Source: JAJTHJ01 sp046316025 (GTDB lineage Bacteria > Pseudomonadota > Gammaproteobacteria > Burkholderiales > Burkholderiaceae_F). From it: a DNA stretch of 56,955 bases. Of this stretch, positions 1-8,581 are shown in pieces. A program made the position numbers and the translations under genes. Every line of letters begins with the position of its first letter. The stretch's first letter is position 1. The stretch covers positions 1 through 56,955 of the forward strand of contig JBKCXU010000079.1 of NCBI GenBank assembly GCA_046316025.1, given 5' to 3'. The notes under the pieces are model-generated. The model did not search any database. It was not told the DNA's origin and saw only the letters and a program-made list of their open reading frames with translations.

Positions 1-175
1 CCTCGATGTTGGCCGCCGCGGCGACCGCCTGCGCGCGGTGCGGCTTGGCGTCGAAGCCGCTGCCGCGGTGGACCAGGTGGACCTTGCGGCAGAAGCGCGA
101 CAGCACCAGCGCCGACTGCAGCGCCGAGTCGCCGCCGCCCACCACCACGGTGTCGAAGACTTCATGCTCGCTCAT
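1..175 (-). CDS. Partial NAD(P)/FAD-type oxidoreductase, N-terminal 58 residues only
   Basis: The ATG at 175 follows a GGAGGAG Shine-Dalgarno and lies two bases after the stop of the pucC-like gene, so it is a genuine downstream gene of the bchG-pucC operon. In purple bacteria this slot usually holds bchP (geranylgeranyl reductase), and the first residues (MSEHEVFDTVVVGGG) fit a BchP start. What follows the glycine motif does not: GGGDSALQSAL, then KVHLVHRGSGF, is the NADPH-binding signature of thioredoxin reductases (GGGDSA...KV.LIHRR), not the GGGPAGATAA of BchP. The ORF runs off the left edge. It could be a thioredoxin-reductase-like flavoprotein, a bchP/trxB chimera, or an assembly join. 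I give no symbol. Confidence 0.55.
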   Translation of the reverse strand, partial: MSEHEVFDTVVVGGGDSALQSALVLSRFCRKVHLVHRGSGFDAKPHRAQAVAAAANIE

Positions 176-177
176 CG

Positions 178-1521
178 TCACTCTCCTCCCGCCGCGGCGT
201 AACCGCCGGCAGCCACCAAAGTCTTGCGCCGGTCGCGCGGGCGCGGCAGCGCCACGTGCGCAGCCAGCCACGCCGCCCAAAGGAACAGGCCGGCCTCAAA
301 CAGGAACACGCTGCCGTAGCCGAGTTCGACCGAACCCAACAGCCAGCGCATCGCGTCGCTCGCCGCCGCGCCGGCAAAGCCGCCGAGCGCGAACGCCACC
401 GCCTGCGTGCCGCCCCACAGCCCCATGCGCAGGCCCTCGCGACCCGGCGTGCCCTGGCTGGCAAGGCTCATCATCGCGGCGATGGCGGCGATGGCAAACG
501 CGCCGTTGCCGAAGCCCAGCGCAAAGACGACTTCGCGCAGCGGCCAGCCGGGGCCGGCGGCCGCGCCCGCGGCGATCGCCAGCAGCGCCGCCGCCGAGGC
601 GAGGCAACCGCCGACGATCCAATGCCGCAGCGGCCCGAGCCAGCGCCCACCGATCACGCTCGCACCCACCGCCAGCGCGATCATCCCGGCCAGCACGCCG
701 CCGTGCTGCACACTGGCCAGCGCCGTCGATTGCCCCGGCGTGAAGCCGAACACCAGCCCCGCATACGGCTCCAGGATCAAGTCCTGCATGCTGTAGGCCA
801 GCATCGAGGCGAAGATGAAGAGCGTGAAGCGCCGCGTCTCGCGCTCGGCCAGCACTTCGCGCAACGCCGGCATGAAGCGCGGGCGAGCGCCCGCCGGCAC
901 GGGCGCCTGCGTTACGTGCAGGTCGCGCTCGACCCCCCAGACCGCCACCAGCGTGACCGCCACCGCCAGCACGCCGACCACAGCGGTGATCGTCACCAGC
1001 CGCGCGGGGGTGTACGGGTCCAACACCTGCCCGACCACCGCGGTGGTGACGATGAAGCCGCAGATCATCATCACCCAGGTGGTGGTCGCTGCCGCGGCGC
1101 GGCGCTCGGGGGCGACGCACTTGGCGAGCAGCACCAACAGCCCGGTACCGGCAGCGCCGCTGCCCAGGCCGATCAATCCGAACGCGAGTATCGCCAGGGC
1201 GATGCCCGCGGCGGGTTGAGACTGCATCCAGGCAATGGCCAGCGCCGCCAGCACGCCACCCGCTGCCAGCACGGCCATGCCGCCGACGATCCACGGGGTG
1301 CGCCGCCCGCCCACGTCCGAGCCGTGTCCCATTCGCGGGCGCAGCATCTGCAAGACGTTGTGAAACGCGACCAGCGCGCCGGGCAGCATCGCCGGCAGCG
1401 CGAGTTCGACGACCATCACGCGGTTCATCGTCGAGGTGGTGAGCACGACGATGGCGCCCAGCGCCGTTTGCACCAGCCCCAGGCGCACGATGCCGGGCCA
1501 ACCGAGTGTCGCGGCGTTCAT
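178..1521 (-). CDS. PucC/LhaA-family major facilitator protein (BCH2 type)
   Basis: A 447-residue, very hydrophobic protein with about 12 membrane segments. It begins MNAATLGWPGIVRLGLVQTA and contains the family segment TSTMNRVMVVELALPAMLPG followed by RPRMGHGSDVGGRRTPWI, typical of the light-harvesting assembly/Bchl-delivery transporters PucC, LhaA and ORF428. The start is the ATG at 1521, whose ATGA overlaps the bchG stop, so the two are translationally coupled; longer upstream reading is shadow of bchG. Position directly after bchG matches orf428 of Rhodobacter. The inner-membrane protein probably helps insert bacteriochlorophyll into antenna complexes. Sure of the family, not of the exact subtype. 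Confidence 0.9.
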   Translation of the reverse strand: MNAATLGWPGIVRLGLVQTALGAIVVLTTSTMNRVMVVELALPAMLPGALVAFHNVLQMLRPRMGHGSDVGGRRTPWIVGGMAVLAAGGVLAALAIAWMQSQPAAGIALAILAFGLIGLGSGAAGTGLLVLLAKCVAPERRAAAATTTWVMMICGFIVTTAVVGQVLDPYTPARLVTITAVVGVLAVAVTLVAVWGVERDLHVTQAPVPAGARPRFMPALREVLAERETRRFTLFIFASMLAYSMQDLILEPYAGLVFGFTPGQSTALASVQHGGVLAGMIALAVGASVIGGRWLGPLRHWIVGGCLASAAALLAIAAGAAAGPGWPLREVVFALGFGNGAFAIAAIAAMMSLASQGTPGREGLRMGLWGGTQAVAFALGGFAGAAASDAMRWLLGSVELGYGSVFLFEAGLFLWAAWLAAHVALPRPRDRRKTLVAAGGYAAAGGE

Positions 1522-2420
1522 GCGCCCTCCTGCGCCAGCGTGTGCAGCGCCATTGCCGCGGCCAGCATGCCGAGCACGTAGAAGTTGACGCCGATGGCGG
1601 AAAGCCACAGCGCGCGTTCGCGCGGGGCCTTGAGAAAACGCACCATCAGCGCCAGTTGGATCGCCAGCAACACGGCCACCGCGGCCGCATTCCACGGCCG
1701 TTCCCACCCGACCAGCAGTGCGACCACCGCCGCCTGCGGCACCGCCATGAAGGCGCAGGCCACCCAGCCGGCTCTGCGCTCGCCCAGTTGCACCGGCAGC
1801 GAGCGCACGCCCATGCGGTGGTCGCCTTCGATGGACTTGAAGTCGTTCAAGGTCATGATCCCGTGCGCGCCGATGCTGTAGAGCGCCGCCAGCGTAAAGA
1901 TGCGCGCGTTGGGCAGGGCGCCGGCCAGCATCACCGCCGCGCCGGTGATCCACGCCAGCCCCTCGTAAGAGAAGCCCACTGCCGCGTTGCCCCACCAGCC
2001 GTTGCGCTTCAGGCGCAGCGGCGGTGCGCTGTACATCCACGCCAGCAGCAGGCCCAGCGCGGCGGCAGTGAAGCCCCACAGCCCGAGCTGCGTGGCCAGT
2101 GCCAGCGACAGCAGCGTCCAGATGACGGCGATGTACAGCCCCCAGCGGCCGGGGATGCGGCCGGAGGGGATCGGCCGCTCCGGCTCGTTGATTGCATCGA
2201 CGTGGCGGTCGAACCAGTCGTTGACCGCCTGGCTGGTGGCGCACACCATCGGCCCGGCGACGATCACGCCGATAACGACGATCGGCCAGCGGTCGGCCGG
2301 CTCGACTCCAGAGGACACCACGCCGCAGCCGAAGGCCCACATCGGCGGAAACCACGTGATCGGCTTGAGCAGTTGCAAAACTGCGGACGCCTGCGGCAGC
2401 GGATAGGCATTGGTCGCCAT
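1518..2420 (-). CDS. bchG: Bacteriochlorophyll synthase BchG (UbiA prenyltransferase family)
   Basis: A 300-residue integral membrane protein that esterifies bacteriochlorophyllide a with geranylgeranyl or phytyl diphosphate, the last committed step of bacteriochlorophyll synthesis. Both Asp-rich prenyl-diphosphate motifs of the UbiA family are visible: NDWFDRHVDAINEPERPIPS near residues 67-86 and LNDFKSIEGDHRMGVRSLPV in the second half. Length is normal. The gene ends in an ATGA overlap with the pucC-like gene. It lies downstream of ppsR with a 94-bp gap holding its own promoter and a perfect palindrome. Confidence 0.96.
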   Translation of the reverse strand: MATNAYPLPQASAVLQLLKPITWFPPMWAFGCGVVSSGVEPADRWPIVVIGVIVAGPMVCATSQAVNDWFDRHVDAINEPERPIPSGRIPGRWGLYIAVIWTLLSLALATQLGLWGFTAAALGLLLAWMYSAPPLRLKRNGWWGNAAVGFSYEGLAWITGAAVMLAGALPNARIFTLAALYSIGAHGIMTLNDFKSIEGDHRMGVRSLPVQLGERRAGWVACAFMAVPQAAVVALLVGWERPWNAAAVAVLLAIQLALMVRFLKAPRERALWLSAIGVNFYVLGMLAAAMALHTLAQEGA

Positions 2421-2426
2421 CAGGCG

Positions 2427-2466
2427 ACAGTAAAACTTGACACTGAGAGTGTCAACAAAGATTTAC
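2427..2466 (-). promoter_or_regulatory. bchG promoter with palindromic, probably PpsR/CrtJ, operator
   Basis: On the minus strand a TTGACA -35 (2455-2450) is followed after 17 bases by TACTGT (2432-2427), seven bases before the bchG ATG. The -35 lies in one arm of a perfect inverted repeat, TTGACACT-GAG-AGTGTCAA (2437-2455). A TGT-N12-ACG half-match to the PpsR/CrtJ consensus TGT-N12-ACA begins at 2450 on the plus strand; nearly the same sequence recurs at 5091-5108 between aerR and bchF. Repression by PpsR is inferred. Confidence 0.55.
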
Positions 2467-2514
2467 GTCGTGCTGACGGTACTTTGCGCTTCGGCAAATG
2501 CCGAGGGTGGTGGG

Positions 2515-3948
2515 CTAGGACGCAGTGGCGTCCGTTTCGGCCTCGTCCTCGGCGCCGATCAGCCCGTAGCGCCGCAGCTTGACGTACAGGCTCTGCCGGC
2601 TCAGGCCCAGCATTTCCGCGGCGGAGGCGCGGTTGTCCTTGGTCAGTTCGAGCGCGGCTTCGATGCACAGCCGCTCGATCACGTCGGTCGTGTCGCGCAC
2701 CAGGTCTTTGAGCGGCACGCGGCCGATCAGCTCGGTCAGTTGCGCCACCGAGTGCGGCAGCTCGCGCCCGCGGGCGTCGGCCGCCGTCCGGTTGCCGGCA
2801 TGGCGCAGGGCAAAACCCAGGCAGGGCGGATCGCCGTTGGGGACCGACACCGCGGAGATCTCCACCTCGGTGGTCGAGCCGAACTGCCCGCGCACGGCGG
2901 TGGAAAACGAGCGCACCACGCCGTGCTGGCGCAGGTTGGACAGCAGCACCTCCAGATCGACCCCCGGCCGGCCGAGCCAGCGCGACAGCGGCTCGCCGCG
3001 CGTCTGCGCCTCGGAACCCATCTGCGTGAGGTCGAGGAAGGCGGCGTTGGCGGTCAAGACCTGGCCGTTCGGGTCCGTCACGACGAAGCCGTCGGGCAGT
3101 TGATCGACCACCTCGAGCAGGCGCGAGCGGATCGGCGAGACCATCGTCGCGCGCGCATCGCCGGCCAGCGGCGACAGGCGCACGAGGAAATAGCTTGCCG
3201 CCTCCTGCCGGAACAGCGAGGCCGACACCAGAAGCCGCTGCCGGCCATCGGCGGCGCGCGCGACGATGTCTTCCGCGTTGCCGGCCACGCGCAGGCCGGC
3301 CAGCAGGTCCTGCACGGCGCGCTGGCCGTCGGCGTCGATGCCGAGCGGAAACACGCGCCCGACAAGCCGCTTGCTGCTGTCGCCGAGCAGGCGCAGCGCG
3401 GCCGGGTTGGCTTCGGCGATCTTCATCGTTGCGGCATCGACGATCAGCACCGCCTCGGCCGCCAACTGAAACAACAGGCGGTAGCGCGTCTCGGCGTGGC
3501 GCAGGCGCGAGTACTCGCGCTCCATCGTCCGTTGCGAGTCCATCAGCTGCTGCTGCAACTGCGACACCGCGCGCAGGTCGCGGCCGAAGGCGAGCAGCGC
3601 ACCGCGCCGCGGCAGCCGCACCGTGCAATACAGCACCGGCAGATCGGCGGCGCCGGCCACCGGGTGGTTGACCTGGCGCCAGCGCGGGGCCACGGCGGGC
3701 TCGACCGGCTCGCGCAGCAAGGCCTCGACCTTGGGTCGGCTTTCGACCGTGACCGTATCGATCCACGGCTTGCCAATCCACAAGCGCTCGGCGTCGAGCG
3801 GCAGGTCGGCCGCGGCAACGGCCAGATCGCGGATCGTGCCGGATTCGTCCAGCACCAGCGCCACGTCGGCTGCGGCGGTCACGAGGCGTGCCGCTGCGTC
3901 CGCGTCCAGGGTGCCGAGGGTCTGGCGCGGGGTGTCGAAGGGTTTCAC
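2515..3948 (-). CDS. ppsR: Photosynthesis transcriptional repressor PpsR/CrtJ
   Basis: A 477-residue cytoplasmic regulator: an N-terminal PAS-like region, a glutamine-rich helical linker around SQLQQQLMDSQ, two further PAS domains, and a C-terminal Fis-type helix-turn-helix (SAAEMLGLSRQSLYVKLRRY). A cysteine at about residue 428 precedes the recognition helices, at the position of the redox-sensitive Cys of CrtJ. The family represses bch, crt and puc genes under oxygen by binding TGT-N12-ACA palindromes. It lies downstream of aerR, its antirepressor, on the same strand and 47 bases away. The name crtJ is equally valid. Confidence 0.93.
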   Translation of the reverse strand: MKPFDTPRQTLGTLDADAAARLVTAAADVALVLDESGTIRDLAVAAADLPLDAERLWIGKPWIDTVTVESRPKVEALLREPVEPAVAPRWRQVNHPVAGAADLPVLYCTVRLPRRGALLAFGRDLRAVSQLQQQLMDSQRTMEREYSRLRHAETRYRLLFQLAAEAVLIVDAATMKIAEANPAALRLLGDSSKRLVGRVFPLGIDADGQRAVQDLLAGLRVAGNAEDIVARAADGRQRLLVSASLFRQEAASYFLVRLSPLAGDARATMVSPIRSRLLEVVDQLPDGFVVTDPNGQVLTANAAFLDLTQMGSEAQTRGEPLSRWLGRPGVDLEVLLSNLRQHGVVRSFSTAVRGQFGSTTEVEISAVSVPNGDPPCLGFALRHAGNRTAADARGRELPHSVAQLTELIGRVPLKDLVRDTTDVIERLCIEAALELTKDNRASAAEMLGLSRQSLYVKLRRYGLIGAEDEAETDATAS

Positions 3949-3995
3949 GGGAGCGGCGCCGTCAGGCCACAGGCGCGATCAAAGAGTCGAGAGGT

Positions 3996-4994
3996 TCAGG
4001 GTTGCGCCCTCTGGCTGGCGCGGGTGGCGTCCACGCTGGCGACGAAGGCCTGCGCCAGCCGGACGGCGCCGCGTCCGTCCTGGGCAATGCCGTCGGCCCC
4101 GAGCGTGGCGACCAGATCGGGCTGCGTCACGCACAGCGGCCCGCCCAGCAGGAGGCCGACCTCGGGATTGCGGGAGGCGCGCCGCACGATCCGCAGCAGC
4201 GCCACCGCCGCGCGAAGGCGCGACTCGGAGCCGATCGACAGGCCGACCACGTCGAAGCGCTCTTCCCGCACCCGGTAACCGAGCTCCCGCGCCGAGCCGG
4301 ACAGCTCGAAGGCGATATCCCAGCCGGCGCGACGGAAGAACTCGCCCGCCACCGACAGGCCGAAGGTGTGTTGCTCGCGCGAGGCCACCGCCAAAAGGAT
4401 GCGCGGGCCGTGCTCGACCGGGTGCTGCTCTTCAATGACCGCCATGCTCAACTGGTGCACCAGTTGCTGCAAGCGGCACAGGCCGATGGTCACCTCGGAA
4501 AAGCCGCACAGATCGTCTTCCCACATCTGGCCGAGGCGCCGCGCCGCGGGGGCGAACAGATCGAGGTAGATCGCATCGAGTGTGGCGCCGCGGCTGCGAT
4601 AGGCCTCGACATAGCGGTTCAGCTCGGCGATATCCGCATGCTGCAGCAGGTAGCGAACGAAGCTTTCCACGTCCGGCGGCGGGCCGCCGCGGTCCGACGC
4701 CGCCGGCAGCACGGGCGTGCCTTCGCCGCGGTGGGCGAGCATCAGCCGCGGCACGACCTCGCCTTCGATCGTGCGCACCAGCCGTGCCAGCCAGTCGCCC
4801 GACGGCACGGCCTTGCCGGCATCGTTGGTCTCCGGAACCGCCTTGTCGGGGCAGTCCCACAACAGCTCTCGTGGTATCGGGCCAGCCATCAGTATCTCCC
4901 GGACTGCTTGGCGCCAAGGTCCCACTGCCTGGCGCCAGCCGCCGCGCGCTCCTTGCCCATCCGGGCGCGCATTGCCAGTTGCTCTGACGGCCAT
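3996..4994 (-). CDS. aerR: B12-binding photoreceptor antirepressor AerR/PpaA
   Basis: A 332-residue protein with a C-terminal cobalamin-binding (SCHIC-type) domain. The segment RILLAVASREQHTFGLS carries the His (H209, H-x-x-G) expected to be the lower cobalt ligand, and ends in a LLLGGPLCVT...LGADGIAQD Rossmann-type finish. AerR/PpaA homologues bind PpsR/CrtJ and relieve repression in response to light. I chose the ATG at 4994 because GGGAGAGAG lies eight bases upstream; the frame is open further, to 5096, but that would begin within the -35 element. It sits between ppsR and the divergent bchF operon, the usual place. Confidence 0.9.
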   Translation of the reverse strand: MAVRATGNARPDGQGARGGWRQAVGPWRQAVREILMAGPIPRELLWDCPDKAVPETNDAGKAVPSGDWLARLVRTIEGEVVPRLMLAHRGEGTPVLPAASDRGGPPPDVESFVRYLLQHADIAELNRYVEAYRSRGATLDAIYLDLFAPAARRLGQMWEDDLCGFSEVTIGLCRLQQLVHQLSMAVIEEQHPVEHGPRILLAVASREQHTFGLSVAGEFFRRAGWDIAFELSGSARELGYRVREERFDVVGLSIGSESRLRAAVALLRIVRRASRNPEVGLLLGGPLCVTQPDLVATLGADGIAQDGRGAVRLAQAFVASVDATRASQRAQP

Positions 4995-5065
4995 GGCACT
5001 CTCTCCCGGCCGCCGACAAATTGGAGCGCAAGACGCGCCCCGAATCAATAGCTGCCTCGCCAGCA

Positions 5066-5150
5066 ATGCTACCTCCAATGGCATCCAAGTTGTCAAGCAA
5101 AAATTACGTCTATTTTAGTTGACAGTCGTTGGGGTGCGGATCTAGAGTGC
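5066..5150. promoter_or_regulatory. Divergent aerR / bchFNBHL promoters sharing an inverted repeat
   Basis: An inverted repeat TGTCAA (5091-5096) ... TTGACA (5119-5124) provides a consensus -35 hexamer in each direction. Rightwards, TTGACA is followed by TCTAGA at 5141 (16-base spacer), giving a transcript for bchF. Leftwards, TTGACA is followed by TAGCAT after 19 bases, for aerR. A TGT-N12-ACG near-match to the PpsR site starts at 5091. A repressor on the repeat would cover both -35 elements. Sites are seen; regulation is inferred. Confidence 0.6.
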
Positions 5151-5215
5151 CTCTACCGGAGAAAAGCCGCCCATCGCCCGATGGGCGACCGCAAGCGCGC
5201 CGGCCAAGGAGAACG

Positions 5216-5731
5216 ATGACCAGGGATCGTGCCCCGGCTGCCCCGCCGGCACCGCTCTATACGACCGAGGAGCGGCGCCGGCGCGACGCCACCGCGTGGA
5301 CGATCGTGCAGGGGGTGCTGGCGCCCGTGCAGTTCCTCGTCTTTCTGGTGAGCCTCGCGCTGGTGCTGCGCTTTCTCGCCACCGGGGAGGGGCTGGCAGC
5401 GGCGACGGTATCGGTCGTCGTCAAGACGCTGGTGCTGTACACGATCATGGTCACCGGTTCGATCTGGGAAAAAGAGGTCTTCGGCGTCTATCTCTTTGCG
5501 CGGTCGTTCTTCTGGGAAGACGTGTTCAGCATGCTGGTGCTCGCGCTGCACACCGCCTACCTTGCGGCCTTGTTGACCGCCGCCGTCGATGCCCGCGGGC
5601 AGATGCTGATCGCGCTGGCCGCCTACGCCGCCTACGCCATCAACGCCGGGCAGTTTCTGCTCAAGTTCCGCGCCGCGCAGCGCAGCCGCCCGGCGCAGGG
5701 CGACGACGCGGCCTGGGTGGCCACGCCATGA
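5216..5731 (+). CDS. bchF: 3-vinyl bacteriochlorophyllide hydratase BchF
   Basis: A 171-residue membrane protein that hydrates the 3-vinyl group of chlorophyllide. Typical segments are LYTTEERRRRDATAWTIVQG at the N-terminus and VTGSIWEKEVFGVYLFARSF then FWEDVFSMLVLALH in the middle; four hydrophobic helices are visible. The ATG at 5216 has AAGGAGAACG just upstream; the in-frame start at 5129 would add a basic non-conserved leader. First gene of the bchFNBHL operon, overlapping bchN by four bases. Confidence 0.95.
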   Translation: MTRDRAPAAPPAPLYTTEERRRRDATAWTIVQGVLAPVQFLVFLVSLALVLRFLATGEGLAAATVSVVVKTLVLYTIMVTGSIWEKEVFGVYLFARSFFWEDVFSMLVLALHTAYLAALLTAAVDARGQMLIALAAYAAYAINAGQFLLKFRAAQRSRPAQGDDAAWVATP

Positions 5732-6999
5732 ACGACCTGTCGGTAGCGCAGCGGCTGACGCCGGCCCCGATCCCGGTGCTGCGCGAGCGCGGCCAGCGCG
5801 AGGTGTTCTGTGGCTTGACCAGCATCGTCTGGCTGCATCGCAAGCTGCAAGACGCCTTTTTCCTCGTTGTCGGCTCGCGCACCTGCGCGCACCTGCTGCA
5901 AAGCGCGGCGGGCGTGATGATCTTTGCCGAACCTCGATTCGGCACCGCGATCCTGACCGACCGCGATCTGGCGGGCATCGCCGACGCCAACGACGAACTC
6001 GACCGCGTAGCGCTCGAGCTGCTCGCGCGGCGGCCGGACATTCGTGCGTTGTTCCTGGTCGGCTCCTGCCCCTCGGAAGTCATCAAGCTCGATCTGCCCA
6101 AAGCCGCCGAGCGGCTCAATGCCCGGCTGCTGCCGCAAGTGCGGGTGATCGCGTTTTCCGGCTCCGGCATCGAGACCACGTTCACGCAGGGCGAGGACAA
6201 GGCGCTGACTGCGCTGGTGCCACTGCTGCCGGCGACCACGGACAAGCAACTACTGATCGTCGGCTCGCTGGCCGAGGTCGTCGAAGACCAACTTTCGCGG
6301 TTGCTGCGGCAACTGGGGATCGAGAACTTCGCCTTCCTGCCGCCGCGCCGCGCGACTGAACTGCCCGCGGTCGGGGCCAACACGCTGCTGCTGCCCGCGC
6401 AGCCCTACAACGGCGAGGCTGTGCGCGCGCTGCTGGCGCGCGGTGCCACGCTGCTCGAAGCGCCGTACCCGCTCGGTGTCGAAGGTACGACCGCCTGGCT
6501 GGCGGCAGCGGCCGCTGCGTTTGGCGTGCCGCGCGAGCGTTTTGCGCAGGCGATCGCGGCGCCGGCGGAGCGGGCGAACGTGGCGCTCGCGCGCTATCGC
6601 GAAAAGCTCGCCGGCTTGTCGCTGTTCCTGCTGCCGGACTCGCAACTGGAGATTCCGCTTGCGCGCTTCCTGCACCGCGAACTCGGCATGCGCCTGGCCG
6701 AGGTCGGCACGCCGTATCTGGATCGGCAGATGGTCCAGGCGGAACTCGCGCTGCTGCCCGCTGGCGTGACGATTTCCGAAGGCCAGCATCTGGAACGCCA
6801 ACTCGATCGCCTGCGCGCGGCGCGGCCCGATCTGACGTTGTGCGGGCTGGGGCTCGCGAATCCGCTGGAGGCCGAGGGCTACACGACCAAGTGGTCGATC
6901 GAAACCGTGTTCACACCGATCCAGGGTTTCGATCAGGCGGCCGATCTGGCCGAACTTTTCGCGCGTCCGCTGGCGCGGCGGGCGCGGCTGGCGGTCTGA
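5728..6999 (+). CDS. bchN: Dark-operative protochlorophyllide reductase subunit BchN
   Basis: A 423-residue subunit of the light-independent protochlorophyllide reductase. With BchB it forms the nitrogenase MoFe-like heterotetramer that reduces ring D. The three cysteines BchN contributes to the [4Fe-4S] NB-cluster are in place: C28 (REVFCGL), C53 (GSRTCAHLL) and C114 (LVGSCPSEVI). Start ATG overlaps the bchF stop (ATGA). It ends two bases before bchB. Confidence 0.97.
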   Translation: MNDLSVAQRLTPAPIPVLRERGQREVFCGLTSIVWLHRKLQDAFFLVVGSRTCAHLLQSAAGVMIFAEPRFGTAILTDRDLAGIADANDELDRVALELLARRPDIRALFLVGSCPSEVIKLDLPKAAERLNARLLPQVRVIAFSGSGIETTFTQGEDKALTALVPLLPATTDKQLLIVGSLAEVVEDQLSRLLRQLGIENFAFLPPRRATELPAVGANTLLLPAQPYNGEAVRALLARGATLLEAPYPLGVEGTTAWLAAAAAAFGVPRERFAQAIAAPAERANVALARYREKLAGLSLFLLPDSQLEIPLARFLHRELGMRLAEVGTPYLDRQMVQAELALLPAGVTISEGQHLERQLDRLRAARPDLTLCGLGLANPLEAEGYTTKWSIETVFTPIQGFDQAADLAELFARPLARRARLAV

Positions 7000-7000
7000 C

Positions 7001-8581
7001 ATGCAACTGACCCTCTGGACCTACGAAGGCCCGCCGCACGTCGGCGCGCTGCGGGTGGCCGCGTCGATGCGCGACGTGCATCTGGTGTTGCACGCGCCGC
7101 AGGGCGACACCTATGCCGATCTGCTGTTCACGATGATCGCGCGGCAGGACAAGCGCCCGCCGGTGTCCTACACGACCTTCCAGGCGCGCGATCTGGGCGG
7201 TGACACGGCCGAGATGGTCAAGGTCGCCGTGCAGGAAGCCTACGAGCGCTTCCAGCCCAAGTTGATGCTGGTCGGTGAATCCTGCACCGCCGAGTTGATT
7301 CAGGATCAGGCGGGCACGCTCGGCCGCTCGCTTGGGCTGCCGGTACCGGTGGTGGCGCTGGAACTGCCCGCGTACTCGAAGAAAGAAAACTGGGGTGCCG
7401 CCGAGACGCTGTACCAGGTGGTGCGCGCGGTGCTGGCGGACCAGGTGCCGACGCCGGGTGCCGCGCGCGAACGCGCGCCGGGGCCGCCGCGCGCGAACAT
7501 TCTCGGGCCGACGCAACTGGGCTTCCGTTGTCGCGACGACGTGGCCGAGGTGCGCAAGCTGCTCGCCGCGCTCGGCATCGAAGTCAATGTCGTGGCACCG
7601 CTCGGCGCTTCGCCCGAAGACATCGCCCGGCTGCCGCTAGCTGACTTCAACATCGATTTGTACCCGGAAATCGCGCGCACCACCGCGACCTGGCTGCAAC
7701 GCAGCTTCGGTCAGCCGTACACCAAGACCGTGCCGATGGGTGTGGGGGCGACCCGCGCTTTCATCGCCGAGCTCGCGCAACTGGCGGGCGTGGACGCCGC
7801 GCCGCTGCTGGCACAGGAACACGTCGGTGCCGCGTCGCTAGCCGCGTCGCAATCGAGGTTGCCCTGGTACTCGCGCTCGGTCGATGCGACCTATCTGACC
7901 GGCAAGCGCGTCTTCATCTTCGGCGATGCCACCCATGCGATCGCCGCGGCCAAGGTCGCGGCCGAGGAAATCGGCTTCACCGTCGTCGGCCTGGGCACTT
8001 ACAGCCGCGAGTTCGCGCGCGAAGTGCGCGAGGCGGCGCGCGGTTTTGGGCTGGAGGCGCTCGTCACCGACGACTATCTGGAAGTGGAAGCCGCGATCCG
8101 CGCCGCCACGCCGGAACTGGTGCTGGGCACGCAGATGGAGCGGCACATCGCCAAGCGCCTGGGCATCGCCTGCGCGGTGATCTCCACCCCGATCCACGTG
8201 CAGGACGTACCGGCGCGGTACAGCCCCGTGTATGGCTTCGAAGGTGCGAACGTGCTCTTCGACAGCTGGGTGCACCCGCTGGTGATGGGACTGGAAGAGC
8301 ATCTGTTGCAGATGTTCCGCGAGGACTTCGAGTTCCACGGCGAAGCGGCGCCCTCGCACCTGCACGGCGCGGGCGCGGCTGCGCCCGCTGCGCCGCAGCC
8401 CGCCCCGGCGGAGCCGACCCCGCTCGCCTGGACGCCCGACGGCGAACTGGAGCTGAAGAAGATCCCGTTCTTCGTGCGCGCCAAGGCGCGAAGGAACACG
8501 GAGCGATTCGCGCAAGAGCGCGGAGTGAAGAGCATTACGGTCGAAACGCTGTATGAAGCCAAAGCGCACTACAGCCGCTGA
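7001..8581 (+). CDS. bchB: Dark-operative protochlorophyllide reductase subunit BchB
   Basis: A 526-residue partner of BchN. Asp36 (APQGDTYAD), which replaces the fourth cysteine as a ligand of the NB-cluster, is present. VGESCTAELIQDQ follows, and the C-terminal helical domain ends FFVRAKARRNTERFAQERGV, as in BchB proteins. An Ala/Pro-rich linker (about residues 447-470) separates the catalytic and C-terminal domains. The 3' end overlaps the start of bchH by 29 bases. Confidence 0.97.
   Translation: MQLTLWTYEGPPHVGALRVAASMRDVHLVLHAPQGDTYADLLFTMIARQDKRPPVSYTTFQARDLGGDTAEMVKVAVQEAYERFQPKLMLVGESCTAELIQDQAGTLGRSLGLPVPVVALELPAYSKKENWGAAETLYQVVRAVLADQVPTPGAARERAPGPPRANILGPTQLGFRCRDDVAEVRKLLAALGIEVNVVAPLGASPEDIARLPLADFNIDLYPEIARTTATWLQRSFGQPYTKTVPMGVGATRAFIAELAQLAGVDAAPLLAQEHVGAASLAASQSRLPWYSRSVDATYLTGKRVFIFGDATHAIAAAKVAAEEIGFTVVGLGTYSREFAREVREAARGFGLEALVTDDYLEVEAAIRAATPELVLGTQMERHIAKRLGIACAVISTPIHVQDVPARYSPVYGFEGANVLFDSWVHPLVMGLEEHLLQMFREDFEFHGEAAPSHLHGAGAAAPAAPQPAPAEPTPLAWTPDGELELKKIPFFVRAKARRNTERFAQERGVKSITVETLYEAKAHYSR

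Noticed and set aside
6..2582. Long plus-strand frames opposite pucC, bchG and ppsR (for example 256-1581 and 1506-2582)
   Set aside because: Their products are Arg/Pro/His-rich mirror translations of high-GC genes without domains; the minus-strand genes have clear families.
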